This document shows, one piece after another, positions 35,710 through 44,735 of a stretch of 64,000 bases of DNA (the stretch's first letter is position 1; each line of letters starts with the position of its first letter). Source of the stretch: Shouchella oshimensis (GTDB lineage Bacteria > Bacillota > Bacilli > Bacillales > Bacillaceae_D); the NCBI RefSeq assembly GCF_002019765.1, contig NZ_KV917380.1:1755858-1819857 (forward strand), given 5' to 3'. The notes below the pieces were generated by a model. It was not told the origin of the DNA, did not search any database, and saw only the letters and a list, made by a program, of their open reading frames with translations. The translations under genes and the position numbers were made by a program.

Positions 35710-36317
35710 TGATTGAACGAAATCAAGTGAATGATCGGAATGGTCACTCTGTTATTGTTGCCATCGGCAGCTCCACTGGTGGTCCAAATGCTTTGCAAAA
35801 GCTGTTTGAACAGCTACCACATCACTTGTCATACCCAATTGTTATTGCCCAGCATATGCCCGGGCATTTTACCGCTTTATTGGCTAAACGTTTAAATGAG
35901 CAGTTCTCATTTCAAATAAAGGAAGCCCAGCATGATGAGGTAGTTCAAAATGGTGTTGTCTATATAGCACCTGGAGGATGGCAAACAACCCTTGTCCAGA
36001 AAGGAAATCGTGCTTTTTTCGAAATCACAGAACCGCATCAAGCTGATTTGTATCATCCTTCCATTAATACATTGTTTGCTTCGACTACGTTTTTTAACAA
36101 AAAGATCTTGGTTGTTTTAACCGGTATGGGAAGAGATGGTTCTGCTTCTTTACAAGCAGTAAAACAATCAGGTGGCTGCACTATTTTAGCGGAAGCGAAA
36201 GAAAGTGCGATTATTTCCGGTATGCCTGATGCAGCCATTAAGACTGGACAAGTAGACTGGGAATTGACTCATATCGACATTGGAAAATGGTTACACGAAA
36301 GGGGAGGCTCATTGTGA
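35706..36317 (+). CDS. cheB: CheB methylesterase domain protein without receiver domain
   Basis: CheB removes methyl groups from, and deamidates, chemoreceptors. The usual protein is about 350 residues with an N-terminal receiver. This one has 203 residues and is only the catalytic domain. The catalytic residues are Ser23 (IGSSTGGP), His50 (AQHMPGHFT) and Asp144 (LTGMGRDG), followed by SGMPDAAI. The receiver is missing: the gene starts at ATG 35706 overlapping the FlhG-like stop by 4 bases, and upstream sequence is taken by that gene. Without a receiver the enzyme cannot be activated by CheA phosphorylation in the usual way. The neighbouring cheA and cheW genes are also missing. Confidence 0.9.
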   Translation: MMIERNQVNDRNGHSVIVAIGSSTGGPNALQKLFEQLPHHLSYPIVIAQHMPGHFTALLAKRLNEQFSFQIKEAQHDEVVQNGVVYIAPGGWQTTLVQKGNRAFFEITEPHQADLYHPSINTLFASTTFFNKKILVVLTGMGRDGSASLQAVKQSGGCTILAEAKESAIISGMPDAAIKTGQVDWELTHIDIGKWLHERGGSL

Positions 36318-36919
36318 CAATGGAACAAGATTTGTTAAAAGAAGTTGCCAACATTAGTACAGGTTATGCGGCAACGGCTTTGTCAACTCTTTTACAGCGA
36401 CAAGTAGCGATGAATGTGCCAGAAATCGCCCTTCATGAAATGGAAGATTTACCACGATTGAGTGGATACCACCATGAAGTGTGTGCGACGGTACATGCAC
36501 CAATTGCTGGTGACGTGGAAGGGACAATGTTTTTCTTAACAAGTATGGATACAGCGGTCCGCCTAGTCAATATGGTTTTACCGAATGTGGTAAATGATCT
36601 TGATGTACAAGCTTATCCACTTGCTTCCTCTGCGTTTCAAGAGATTGGTAACATTGTTATAGGCTCTTATGTAACAGCGATTGGTTCTCTCACGTCATTA
36701 ACCCTTTACCCACTTGTAACGGAGTTAACCATTGATATTGGAAGTGCAGTTTTAGCAGAGGCGACCTATCAGCTTGTTGAAGTAGATCAGTTTTTTCTAA
36801 TGGAAACGGCCATGAGAGTGAAAAATGAAGAAGAAGGAATGGAAGGTTTCTTGCTATTTATACCGAATGAGAGGGCTGTTTCAGTATTAAAAAGAGCTCT
36901 TGAAAGAGATCGTCCATGA
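36314..36919 (+). CDS. cheC: CheY-P phosphatase CheC
   Basis: CheC dephosphorylates CheY-P and binds CheD. From GTG 36314 (after AGGGGAGG) there are 201 residues with both phosphatase motifs: DLLKEVANISTGYAATAL (Glu10, Asn13) and SSAFQEIGNIVIGSYVTAI (Glu110, Asn113). In B. subtilis it follows cheW; here it directly follows cheB with a GTGA overlap. It ends overlapping cheD by 4 bases. Confidence 0.92.
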   Translation: MTMEQDLLKEVANISTGYAATALSTLLQRQVAMNVPEIALHEMEDLPRLSGYHHEVCATVHAPIAGDVEGTMFFLTSMDTAVRLVNMVLPNVVNDLDVQAYPLASSAFQEIGNIVIGSYVTAIGSLTSLTLYPLVTELTIDIGSAVLAEATYQLVEVDQFFLMETAMRVKNEEEGMEGFLLFIPNERAVSVLKRALERDRP

Positions 36920-37401
36920 TAGAGCAACGTGAAACAATCTCAATAGGTGAATGGAAAGTGTTGAGTCATACAGGAACACTGCGAACGTGTGGCTTAGGCT
37001 CTTGTGTTTGTGTTGTTCTATACGATGATACTCATATGCACGCCGGTATGGTGCATATTATGCTTCCAGATTCAAAACAAGCTAGAAAAACAGCATTTAA
37101 TCCTTGGCGCTATGCGGATACAGCGTTGACGCTTTTACATAGGGAGTTAGTTAATCAAGGTGCTGGCAACTTACAAGCAAAAATAGCAGGTGGCGCGCAA
37201 ATGTTCCGTCACGCAATGCGACAAGAATACATGCAAATCGGAAGGCGAAATGTAGAAGCGGTAACACAATGGCTTGAAAATGCCTATATCCCAGTAGTTG
37301 CAAAAGATGTTGGTGGAGCATGTGGAAGAACCGTGGAATTTACACTTCCTACTTTCGTCATGCATGTGCGTACGGCGAGCAAAACGATTAAACAGATATA
37401 G
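36916..37401 (+). CDS. cheD: Chemoreceptor glutamine deamidase CheD
   Basis: CheD deamidates receptor glutamines and, with CheC, forms an adaptation system in Bacillus. The 161-residue protein has the catalytic Cys30 in TCGLGSCV and His47 in GMVHIMLP, 17 residues apart as in characterised CheD, plus KIAGGAQMF. The active site is intact. Confidence 0.95.
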   Translation: MIEQRETISIGEWKVLSHTGTLRTCGLGSCVCVVLYDDTHMHAGMVHIMLPDSKQARKTAFNPWRYADTALTLLHRELVNQGAGNLQAKIAGGAQMFRHAMRQEYMQIGRRNVEAVTQWLENAYIPVVAKDVGGACGRTVEFTLPTFVMHVRTASKTIKQI

Positions 37402-37416
37402 AAGGAGAGGAAGAGA

Positions 37417-38172
37417 ATGAAATCAGAAGCTGAGCTTTGGGCATTGTGGCACGAATCAAAATCAAGTGAAGCGATTGAAGCATTAATTCACTATTATTTA
37501 CCTCTCGTTCAATTTCATGTTCAGCGTGTATCAAAAACATTGCCCGCAACAGTGACGAAAGATGAATTAAAAAGTCATGCTTTAGAAGGATTATTTGATG
37601 CCATCCAGCGATTCGATCCAAGTCGTGACTTAAAATTTGATACATATGCGTCGTTTCGTATTCGAGGTGCCATGATTGACGGTCTTCGGAAAGAAGATCG
37701 TTTACCACGGACGATTCGCGAAAAAATTAAGCGAATGGATCAAATTGTTGAGCAACTAGAGCAAGCTCAAGGTCGATCCGTACATGAAGCTGAAATTGCT
37801 GCTGAAATGAAATTATCATCAAAAGAAATCTCTTCTATTCGATATGATCAATTTATCAGTATGAATGTTTCGTTTGACGAGCTAGTGTCATCAACAGGTG
37901 ATGGTGTTTATCAAACGCAGGTAAAAGACGAACAAATGGAACAACCTGGCGAGCGTCTTATTCAAACAGATACAAAGAATGAACTGATTGAGCGACTAAA
38001 GGCGTTAAATGAAAACGAGCAGCTTGTCATTCAACTCAGTTATTTCGAAGAACTATCGTTAACCGACATTGGTAGAGTATTAAATCTATCTACATCAAGG
38101 ATTTCACAGATTCACGCAAAAGCGATAAAAAAACTAAAGCAAGGATTTGTGGAACGAGCGTTCGTTCGTTAG
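37417..38172 (+). CDS. sigD: RNA polymerase sigma factor SigD (FliA)
   Basis: SigD directs transcription of flagellin, motor, receptor and autolysin genes. The 251-residue protein has region 2 (ALEGLFDAIQRFDPSRDLKFDTYASFRIRGAMID), region 3 and region 4 with the helix-turn-helix SLTDIGRVLNLSTSRISQIHAKAIKKL. ATG 37417 follows AGAAGGAGAGG. Position near the end of the fla/che operon is as in B. subtilis, where distance from the promoter influences its expression. Confidence 0.97.
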   Translation: MKSEAELWALWHESKSSEAIEALIHYYLPLVQFHVQRVSKTLPATVTKDELKSHALEGLFDAIQRFDPSRDLKFDTYASFRIRGAMIDGLRKEDRLPRTIREKIKRMDQIVEQLEQAQGRSVHEAEIAAEMKLSSKEISSIRYDQFISMNVSFDELVSSTGDGVYQTQVKDEQMEQPGERLIQTDTKNELIERLKALNENEQLVIQLSYFEELSLTDIGRVLNLSTSRISQIHAKAIKKLKQGFVERAFVR

Positions 38173-38185
38173 AAGGAGGGGTTAA

Positions 38186-38584
38186 ATGGATATATGGATT
38201 ATCTTACTTGTATTCGCTGTCATTGGATTAGCTATCAAGATAACAAAGCTTCAGCAGCAGCTAAATCAACGCTTAACGAAAGAAGAATTAGAAGAAGCGC
38301 TTGCTACTTTTTTACACGACATTAAAAAGGATAATGAAATCGTCATGGATACGTTTCATCAACAAATCAATCATTCGAACGAAAAACCGTCTACTGTCGT
38401 CGATTTTAAAACGGAAACGAGCCGTCCTACTAAAAATAAAACGGCATCGTTTAATCGTGATCAAGTAGTAGATAAGGTGCGTACTTACCAGCAGAATGGA
38501 AAGGGTCCTGCTGATATTGCAAAAACGTTACAGATTGGCATACGAGAAGTCGAGCTTATTCAACATTTAAACAAGCAAAACTAA
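38186..38584 (+). CDS. swrB: SwrB-like protein at the end of the fla/che operon
   Basis: The 132-residue protein has one N-terminal membrane helix (about 3-20), a charged coiled-coil segment (about 21-60), a polar linker, and a C-terminal helix-turn-helix-like domain (VVDKVRTYQQNGKGPADIAKTLQIGIREVELIQHL). Topology and position match SwrB (YlxL), which promotes assembly of the flagellar export apparatus in B. subtilis. Sequence similarity is assumed from layout, so the symbol is tentative. Confidence 0.7.
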   Translation: MDIWIILLVFAVIGLAIKITKLQQQLNQRLTKEELEEALATFLHDIKKDNEIVMDTFHQQINHSNEKPSTVVDFKTETSRPTKNKTASFNRDQVVDKVRTYQQNGKGPADIAKTLQIGIREVELIQHLNKQN

Positions 38585-38589
38585 AATAA

Positions 38590-38647
38590 TTAGCACCGTC
38601 TCCTTGCTTATCAACGGCAAATGTGATACGATTACTGACGGTGTTAA
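38590..38647 (+). repeat. Inverted repeat bracketing the rpsB promoter
   Basis: TTAGCACCGTC (38590-38600) and GACGGTGTTAA (38637-38647) are inverted copies with one mismatch in 11. The -35 and -10 boxes lie between them, and the right arm covers the expected start of transcription. Confidence 0.75.
38604..38632 (+). promoter_or_regulatory. Sigma-A promoter of rpsB
   Basis: TTGCTT (38604-38609), 17 bases, TACGAT (38627-38632), with a TG one base before the -10. Transcription would start near 38639, giving a leader of about 115 nt. Confidence 0.7.
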
Positions 38648-38746
38648 ATACACACGCAGAAGGATTTTGGCGAAGGTGCTCTTATCATTGATAAGTGTGT
38701 CGTCAAGAAATGAATGCTGCGGAGGATAAAAAAAACCATAAGGAGG
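38640..38746 (+). promoter_or_regulatory. Structured 5' leader of rpsB (S2 leader-like)
   Basis: The leader contains a perfect stem CTTATC/GATAAG (38681-38686 with 38690-38695) and ends in the Shine-Dalgarno AAGGAGG. Leader RNAs before rpsB have been predicted in Bacillota; assignment here is by position and needs a covariance-model search. Confidence 0.4.
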
Positions 38747-38754
38747 TGTTTGGT

Positions 38755-39498
38755 GTGGCAGTTATCTCCATGAAACAATTACTAGAGGCTGGTGTTCACT
38801 TCGGTCATCAGACTCGTCGTTGGAACCCAAAAATGGATCGCTACATCTTCACAGAAAGAAACGGTATTTATATTATTGACCTTCAAAAGACGGTCAAAAA
38901 AGTCGAGAGTGCGTATAATTTCGTTCGCGATCTTGCGGCTGACGGAGGAAAAATTCTTTTCGTTGGTACTAAGAAACAAGCACAGGATTCGGTTCGTGAC
39001 GAAGCGATTCGTTCTGGAATGTACTACATTAACCAACGTTGGTTAGGTGGAACATTAACGAACTTCGAGACAATTCAAAAGCGTATTACACGCTTAAAGA
39101 ATCTTGAAAAAATGCAGGAAGATGGCACATTTGATGTTCTTCCTAAAAAAGAAGTTATCCTTCTTAAAAAAGAAATGGATCGTCTAGAAAAATTCTTAGG
39201 CGGTATTAAAGACATGAATAGCATTCCTGACGCTTTATTCGTTATTGACCCACGTAAAGAGCGTATTGCAATTGCTGAAGCACACAAGCTTAATATCCCA
39301 ATCGTTGCGATTGTAGATACAAACTGCGATCCAGATGAAGTGGATTATGTTATTCCAGGTAATGATGACGCGATTCGCGCTGTTAAATTACTAACTGGAA
39401 AAATGGCTGATGCTGTAATTGAAGCAACTGCTGGTGAAGAAGAAGTAGTCTTAGAAGATACGAATTCTGAAGACGTTGAGGAAACGACGACAGCATAA
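38755..39498 (+). CDS. rpsB: 30S ribosomal protein S2
   Basis: The 247-residue product starts at GTG 38755 ([25 protein letters not shown]), 8 bases after AAGGAGG. An in-frame ATG far upstream at 38710 would lie in the leader. The signatures [23 protein letters not shown] and [12 protein letters not shown] are present. The acidic Glu/Thr-rich C-terminus resembles the B. subtilis protein. Confidence 0.98.
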   Translation: MAVISMKQLLEAGVHFGHQTRRWNPKMDRYIFTERNGIYIIDLQKTVKKVESAYNFVRDLAADGGKILFVGTKKQAQDSVRDEAIRSGMYYINQRWLGGTLTNFETIQKRITRLKNLEKMQEDGTFDVLPKKEVILLKKEMDRLEKFLGGIKDMNSIPDALFVIDPRKERIAIAEAHKLNIPIVAIVDTNCDPDEVDYVIPGNDDAIRAVKLLTGKMADAVIEATAGEEEVVLEDTNSEDVEETTTA

Positions 39499-39510
39499 AT
39501 GTTGGACTCC

Positions 39511-39555
39511 AAAAAGGGTGGTGAAGGGAGATTAACCCTTTCCCGCCTTTTTTTT
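39511..39555 (+). terminator. Terminator between rpsB and tsf
   Basis: An imperfect stem (AGGGTGGTGAAGGG with CCCTTTCCCGCCT) is followed by eight T. Since tsf has no obvious strong promoter of its own, partial read-through is likely. Confidence 0.7.
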
Positions 39556-39587
39556 GTGAAAAAGATTTGTTAATAGGAGGAATTTAA

Positions 39588-40472
39588 ATGGCAGTTACAG
39601 CGAGTATGGTAAAAGAACTTCGTGAAAAAACAGGCGCTGGCATGATGGATTGTAAGAAAGCACTTGTTGAAGTTGATGGAGATATGGACAAAGCAATTGA
39701 CTTTCTACGTGAAAAGGGTATTGCAAAAGCTGAGAAGAAAGCAGACCGTGTTGCAGCAGAAGGTCTTGCGTCAGTTGTAACAAGTGGAAACAAAGCGGTT
39801 ATCGTTGAAGTGAACTCTGAGACAGATTTCGTTGCGAAAAATGAAAACTTCCAAGGGCTTGTTAAAGAATTGGCTGAGCACATTTTAGCTGAAAACCCAG
39901 CAACAGTTGAAGTAGCGTTAGAGCAAAACTTTAAAGGTGGAGACGACACTGTTCTCTCTCACATTAATTCATCGATTGCAAAAATTGGTGAAAAACTTTC
40001 CCTACGCCGTTTCACAGTTGTTGAAAAAGAAGACAGTGATGTATTTGGTTCATACCTACACATGGGTGGGCGTATTGGCGTTCTTACGTTAATTGGATCT
40101 TCAAATGATGAAGAACTTGCTAAAGATATTGCGATGCACGTTGCTGCTATTAACCCAACTTATGTTTCTCGCGATGAGGTAACGGGTGATGTTGTTGATC
40201 GTGAGCGTGAAGTTCTTAAGCAACAAGCGCTTAACGAAGGCAAACCTGAAAACATCGTTGAAAAAATGGTTGAAGGTCGCTTAAGCAAATTCTTTGAACA
40301 AGTATGTCTACTTGACCAGCCTTTCGTTAAAGATGGCGATCAAAAAGTAGGGAAGTATGTTAAAGGGAAAAATGCTACAGTGAAAACGTTTGTGCGTTAC
40401 GAAGTAGGCGAAGGTATTGAAAAGCGTGAAGATAACTTTGCTGAAGAAGTTATGTCTCAAGTGAAAAAATAA
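39588..40472 (+). CDS. tsf: Elongation factor Ts
   Basis: EF-Ts exchanges GDP for GTP on EF-Tu. The 294-residue product has [19 protein letters not shown] at the N-terminus and the core motif [20 protein letters not shown] 39588 follows ATAGGAGGA. Confidence 0.98.
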   Translation: MAVTASMVKELREKTGAGMMDCKKALVEVDGDMDKAIDFLREKGIAKAEKKADRVAAEGLASVVTSGNKAVIVEVNSETDFVAKNENFQGLVKELAEHILAENPATVEVALEQNFKGGDDTVLSHINSSIAKIGEKLSLRRFTVVEKEDSDVFGSYLHMGGRIGVLTLIGSSNDEELAKDIAMHVAAINPTYVSRDEVTGDVVDREREVLKQQALNEGKPENIVEKMVEGRLSKFFEQVCLLDQPFVKDGDQKVGKYVKGKNATVKTFVRYEVGEGIEKREDNFAEEVMSQVKK

Positions 40473-40481
40473 CAACCTAGT

Positions 40482-40515
40482 AAAGGGACACAACATTCGT
40501 TCGTGTCCCTTTTTT
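40482..40515 (+). terminator. Terminator after tsf
   Basis: A 10-bp stem AAAGGGACAC / GTGTCCCTTT (40482-40491 with 40503-40512) ends in a T run. Confidence 0.85.
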
Positions 40516-40555
40516 ACAAGAAAAGATAAGGAACAAAGCAAATTCGGAGGTCACA

Positions 40556-41272
40556 ATGAACAAATACAATCGTGTCGTTTTAAAGCTTAGTGGAGAAGCA
40601 TTAGCTGGAGAACAAGGGTATGGAATTGATCCGACAATCATTAAATCTATTGCTACGCAAATTAGAGAGATTGTTGAACTAGAAGTAGAAGTAGCCGTCG
40701 TTGTTGGTGCCGGGAATATTTGGCGTGGTATGGCTGGTAGTGCTCAAGGAATGGATCGCGCCACTGCTGATTATATGGGCATGCTCGCGACAGTAATGAA
40801 TTCCCTTGCTCTTCAAGATAGCCTTGAATCCATTGGTGTTGAATCACGCGTGCAAACATCAATTGAAATGAGACAAGTGGCAGAGCCTTATATTCGTAGA
40901 AAAGCCATTCGCCACTTGGAAAAGAAGCGGGTTGTGATCTTTGCCGCTGGAACAGGAAACCCATACTTTTCAACGGATACTACTTCTGCGCTACGTGCGG
41001 CGGAAATCGAGGCAGAAGTCATCTTAATGGCGAAAAACAATGTAGATGGCGTTTATAATGCAGACCCTCGTACGAATGAGGATGCAACAAAATATGACAC
41101 GATTACGTATATGGATGTTTTAAAAGAAGGGCTTCAAGTAATGGATTCAACTGCTTCATCCTTATGTATGGACAACGACATTCCACTTGTCGTATTCTCT
41201 ATTATGGAAGAAGGCAATATTAAACGCGCCGTTTTAGGCGAAAAAATTGGTACAGTGGTCAGGGGGAAATAA
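40556..41272 (+). CDS. pyrH: Uridylate kinase
   Basis: PyrH phosphorylates UMP to UDP in pyrimidine synthesis. The 238-residue protein has the amino acid kinase fold with [31 protein letters not shown] and [17 protein letters not shown] 40556 follows GGAGGTCACA. The frr start is 6 bases after its stop. Confidence 0.97.
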   Translation: MNKYNRVVLKLSGEALAGEQGYGIDPTIIKSIATQIREIVELEVEVAVVVGAGNIWRGMAGSAQGMDRATADYMGMLATVMNSLALQDSLESIGVESRVQTSIEMRQVAEPYIRRKAIRHLEKKRVVIFAAGTGNPYFSTDTTSALRAAEIEAEVILMAKNNVDGVYNADPRTNEDATKYDTITYMDVLKEGLQVMDSTASSLCMDNDIPLVVFSIMEEGNIKRAVLGEKIGTVVRGK

Positions 41273-41277
41273 TTGAT

Positions 41278-41835
41278 ATGTCAAAACAAATTCAAGATGA
41301 TACTAAAGGAAGAATGGATAAAGCCATTGAGTCTTTAAACCGTGAACTAGCGAAATTGCGTGCCGGTCGCGCAAATCCAGCTCTTTTAGACCGTGTTACG
41401 GTAGAGTATTATGGAGCAGAAACACCGTTAAACCAGCTTGCTTCAATTACGGTACCTGAAGCGCGTTTGCTTTTAATTACACCTTTTGATAAATCAGCAA
41501 TTAGTAATATTGAAAAAGCAATTATGAAGGCTGACCTTGGCTTGACACCATCAAGTGATGGACAAGTTATACGTATTATTATTCCAGCGTTAACAGAAGA
41601 GCGTCGGAAAGAATTAAGTAAAATTGTGTCAAGAACTGCCGAAGACTCTAAAGTAGCTGTTCGTAATATTCGCCGTGATGCCAATGACGATTTGAAAAAA
41701 CGTCAAAAAGATGGCGAGATGACAGAGGACGAGCTTCGTGGAGAGACCGACAAAATTCAAAAGTTAACAGACTCTTATATTAGTAAAATTGATACACGTG
41801 CTAAAGAAAAAGAAGAGGAAATTATGGAAGTCTGA
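41278..41835 (+). CDS. frr: Ribosome recycling factor
   Basis: RRF splits post-termination ribosomes with EF-G. The 185 residues include the signature [35 protein letters not shown] and the C-terminal three-helix bundle ([18 protein letters not shown]). GGGGGAAA precedes the ATG. Followed by a terminator. Confidence 0.98.
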   Translation: MSKQIQDDTKGRMDKAIESLNRELAKLRAGRANPALLDRVTVEYYGAETPLNQLASITVPEARLLLITPFDKSAISNIEKAIMKADLGLTPSSDGQVIRIIIPALTEERRKELSKIVSRTAEDSKVAVRNIRRDANDDLKKRQKDGEMTEDELRGETDKIQKLTDSYISKIDTRAKEKEEEIMEV

Positions 41836-41868
41836 TTAAATTACGTGTATGATAAAGAAAAGTAGGAG

Positions 41869-41892
41869 ACCCTCTTTAATAGGGGGTTTTTT
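41869..41892 (+). terminator. Terminator after frr
   Basis: Stem ACCCTCT / AGGGGGT (one wobble) followed by TTTTT. Confidence 0.75.
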
Positions 41893-41944
41893 ACACTTTT
41901 AAGCATCGTGAAGGGCGAACCGCTAGTGAGACGGAGGGCGAAGA

Positions 41945-42721
41945 ATGCTCGAGAAATTTTCTAAATGGAAGCAAGCTTTTCATACAGAAGAGGAAAAGCA
42001 ATATGATAGAAACCTTGATTTAAGTCGAATTCCAAAGCATGTCGCCATTATAATGGATGGCAACGGTAGATGGGCATCCAGCCGAGGCCTCCCTCGCATT
42101 GCTGGTCATCGTGAAGGGATGAAAAATGTAAACAAAATTGTCCGAGCGGCAAATGCGTTACACGTGGAAGTACTTACCCTGTATGCATTTTCAACAGAAA
42201 ATTGGATGCGCCCGAAAGCGGAGGTTGATTTTTTATTAAGTTTACCGGAACGCTATCTTAAAAGCGAACTCCCAACACTTATTAAAGAAAATGTACAAGT
42301 CCGAATTATGGGAACAAAAGAAGCGTTGCCAGTTCATACCATTCAAGCTGTGGATGAGGCAATTGAAAAGACTAAGCATAATACCGGGTTAATTCTTAAT
42401 TTCGCTCTTAATTATGGCAGTCGATTTGAGATGGCGGAAGCTATGAAACAAATTGCGTTTAAAGTAGAATCAGGTGAGCTTCGAGCAGAAGACATCAATG
42501 AAGATGTGATTGGTGCGCATTTGATGAGTTGTCAGCTAAAAGATCCAGACTTATTGATTCGCACAAGTGGTGAAATCAGACTAAGTAATTTTATGCTGTG
42601 GCAACTTGCGTATAGTGAATTCTGGTTCACATCTGTACTTTGGCCCGATTTTAATGAGAATCATTTCCGTGAAGCCATTGCGACGTATCAAAATCGTGGT
42701 AGACGTTACGGAGGATTATAG
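41945..42721 (+). CDS. uppS: Undecaprenyl diphosphate synthase
   Basis: UppS extends farnesyl diphosphate by cis condensations to the C55 carrier used for cell-wall synthesis. The 258-residue protein has HVAIIMDGNGRWA with catalytic Asp38, GHREGMKNV and TLYAFSTENW. The family's usual PDLLIRTSGE is followed by IRLSNFMLWQ. ATG 41945 follows CGGAGGGCG. Confidence 0.97.
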   Translation: MLEKFSKWKQAFHTEEEKQYDRNLDLSRIPKHVAIIMDGNGRWASSRGLPRIAGHREGMKNVNKIVRAANALHVEVLTLYAFSTENWMRPKAEVDFLLSLPERYLKSELPTLIKENVQVRIMGTKEALPVHTIQAVDEAIEKTKHNTGLILNFALNYGSRFEMAEAMKQIAFKVESGELRAEDINEDVIGAHLMSCQLKDPDLLIRTSGEIRLSNFMLWQLAYSEFWFTSVLWPDFNENHFREAIATYQNRGRRYGGL

Positions 42722-42735
42722 GAAGGGCGACAGTA

Positions 42736-43533
42736 ATGAAAACACGAATTGTAACAGGATTAGCGATTGGGGTTGTCATTTTAGCATTTGTTTTTTTAGG
42801 TGGCTGGTGGTTCTCCATCTTTGTAACCTTAATGGCAACAATCGCGATGATGGAATTACTTAAAATGAAAAAAATTCAAGCCTTATCGTTAAGAGGAATA
42901 GCCGGCCTGATATCTATGTGGTTGCTATTAATCCCAACGAACTGGTTTGATCAATTTATTCCGATAGAAAATACGAAAATAGAATTGTTTATTTTTCTTA
43001 TCCTCATTTTGTTAATGCTAACGGTATTAACGAAGAATAAACTGACCTTTGATGAGGTTGGGTTTATTATCCTTTCGAGCGTATATGTAGGTTTTGGTTT
43101 TCATTTCTTAATAGAGGCTCGAAACGTAACCGAAGTCGGCCTATGGCTCGTTTTATTTGTCATCATCTTAATTTGGACAACTGATTCAGGTGCTTACTTC
43201 GTCGGAAAAGCGATGGGGAAACACAAGCTTTGGCCAGAAATTAGTCCAAATAAAACGATTGAAGGCTCTCTCGGTGGGATTGTATTGGCTGTTATCGTCG
43301 GAAGTCTGTTCTTTTTCCTTACTCCGGCATTTACTTCATACATAACCGCTGTCTTCATTATGCTTGCCACAGCCGTTTTTGGGCAAATTGGTGATTTAGT
43401 AGAGTCAGCGTTAAAGCGACATTATGCCGTGAAAGATTCAGGAAATGTACTACCTGGACATGGTGGTATCTTGGATCGATTTGATAGCTTAATCTTTGTC
43501 ATGCCGCTCTTGCATCTTTTGCAATTAATCTAA
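42736..43533 (+). CDS. cdsA: Phosphatidate cytidylyltransferase
   Basis: CdsA makes CDP-diacylglycerol for phospholipid synthesis. The 265-residue multi-pass protein carries WTTDSGAYFVGKAMGKHKL and the C-terminal signature SALKRHYAVKDSGNVLPGHGGILDRFDS. It lies 15 bp after uppS. Confidence 0.97.
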   Translation: MKTRIVTGLAIGVVILAFVFLGGWWFSIFVTLMATIAMMELLKMKKIQALSLRGIAGLISMWLLLIPTNWFDQFIPIENTKIELFIFLILILLMLTVLTKNKLTFDEVGFIILSSVYVGFGFHFLIEARNVTEVGLWLVLFVIILIWTTDSGAYFVGKAMGKHKLWPEISPNKTIEGSLGGIVLAVIVGSLFFFLTPAFTSYITAVFIMLATAVFGQIGDLVESALKRHYAVKDSGNVLPGHGGILDRFDSLIFVMPLLHLLQLI

Positions 43534-43573
43534 AAGATAAAGTAGTACGCTTGCGAGATGGAGAGGAGAAACG

Positions 43574-44716
43574 ATGAAAAAAATTAGTTTATTAGGCTCG
43601 ACAGGTTCAATTGGTACACAGACATTAGATGTGATTCGGGATCACCCTCAAGCATTTTCCTTAGTAGCATTATCCTGTGGGGTGAATATCGAGCTTGCAC
43701 GTAACCAAATTAAAGAATTTAAACCGAAGCTTGTTTCAGTGGCAAAAGAAGAGGATGCTAAAAATCTTCAAAGGGAATTTGGCAAAGAAGTGGAATTCTA
43801 TTATGGTGACTCTGGCTTAGTAGAGGTTGCAAAGTCGTCTGATGCCGATGTGGTGGTTACGGCTATTACAGGGTCTGTCGGTTTACTACCAACATTGGCT
43901 GCCATTGATGCTGGCAAGCCTGTTGCCATTGCGAACAAAGAAACCCTCGTAACAGCAGGCCATCTAGTGATGGAAGCAGCGCAAAAAAAAGGTGTTTCAC
44001 TTATTCCTGTCGATAGTGAGCATTCTGCTATTTTTCAAGCTTTAAATGGAGAACCTCATAAAGCCATTGATCGATTAATCCTAACTGCATCAGGGGGAAG
44101 TTTCCGGGATAAAGCTCGTCATGAGCTACAGGATGTCACTGTGGAACAAGCTCTGTCCCATCCAAACTGGTCAATGGGAGCAAAAATTACGATTGATTCT
44201 GCTACAATGATGAATAAAGGCTTGGAAGTGATTGAAGCAAATTGGTTATTTAACACAGATTATGACCATATTGATGTAGTAATCCATAAGGAAAGTATTA
44301 TTCACTCAATGGTAGAGTTTCATGATCGGAGTGTCATTGCTCAATTAGGAACACCTGATATGCGTGTCCCTATCCAGTATGCACTGACGTACCCTGATCG
44401 TTTTGCACGACCCGAAGGAGAGCGCTTAAATCTTGCCGAACTTGGGAAGCTCCATTTTAAGGATCTTGACTTTGAACGTTATCGCTGTATGAAATTTGCA
44501 TATGAAGCAGGCAAAAGTGGAGGCACAATGCCAACGGTTTTAAATGCGGCAAATGAAGTGGCTGTGGCGAAGTTTTTAAAAGGTGAGATTACTTTTTTAC
44601 AGATTGAAGACGTAATTGAACAAGCATTACATACACACACACGGCAAGCGAATCCTTCACTTGAAGAAATTCTTGCTGTTGACCAAGCAGTTCGTGCACG
44701 TGTAATGAACAACTAA
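43574..44716 (+). CDS. dxr: 1-deoxy-D-xylulose 5-phosphate reductoisomerase
   Basis: Dxr commits carbon to the MEP isoprenoid pathway, which feeds UppS. The 380-residue protein has the NADPH motif [12 protein letters not shown] (8-19), [10 protein letters not shown], the metal-binding [11 protein letters not shown] and [20 protein letters not shown] 43574 follows GGAGAGGAG. Confidence 0.98.
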   Translation: MKKISLLGSTGSIGTQTLDVIRDHPQAFSLVALSCGVNIELARNQIKEFKPKLVSVAKEEDAKNLQREFGKEVEFYYGDSGLVEVAKSSDADVVVTAITGSVGLLPTLAAIDAGKPVAIANKETLVTAGHLVMEAAQKKGVSLIPVDSEHSAIFQALNGEPHKAIDRLILTASGGSFRDKARHELQDVTVEQALSHPNWSMGAKITIDSATMMNKGLEVIEANWLFNTDYDHIDVVIHKESIIHSMVEFHDRSVIAQLGTPDMRVPIQYALTYPDRFARPEGERLNLAELGKLHFKDLDFERYRCMKFAYEAGKSGGTMPTVLNAANEVAVAKFLKGEITFLQIEDVIEQALHTHTRQANPSLEEILAVDQAVRARVMNN

Positions 44717-44735
44717 CAGGAAGGCGGTATGGCTG

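Noticed and set aside
34155-35750. Possible frameshift or assembly error explaining the missing FlhG P-loop
   Set aside because: The FlhF frame runs intact to 35141 and overlaps the FlhG-like start by 17 bases with a proper ribosome-binding site. No other frame between them encodes KGGVGKS-type sequence, and the reading frame is uninterrupted.
38695-38754. Upstream starts extending rpsB
   Set aside because: They fall in the structured leader and before AAGGAGG; the S2 N-terminus begins at GTG 38755.
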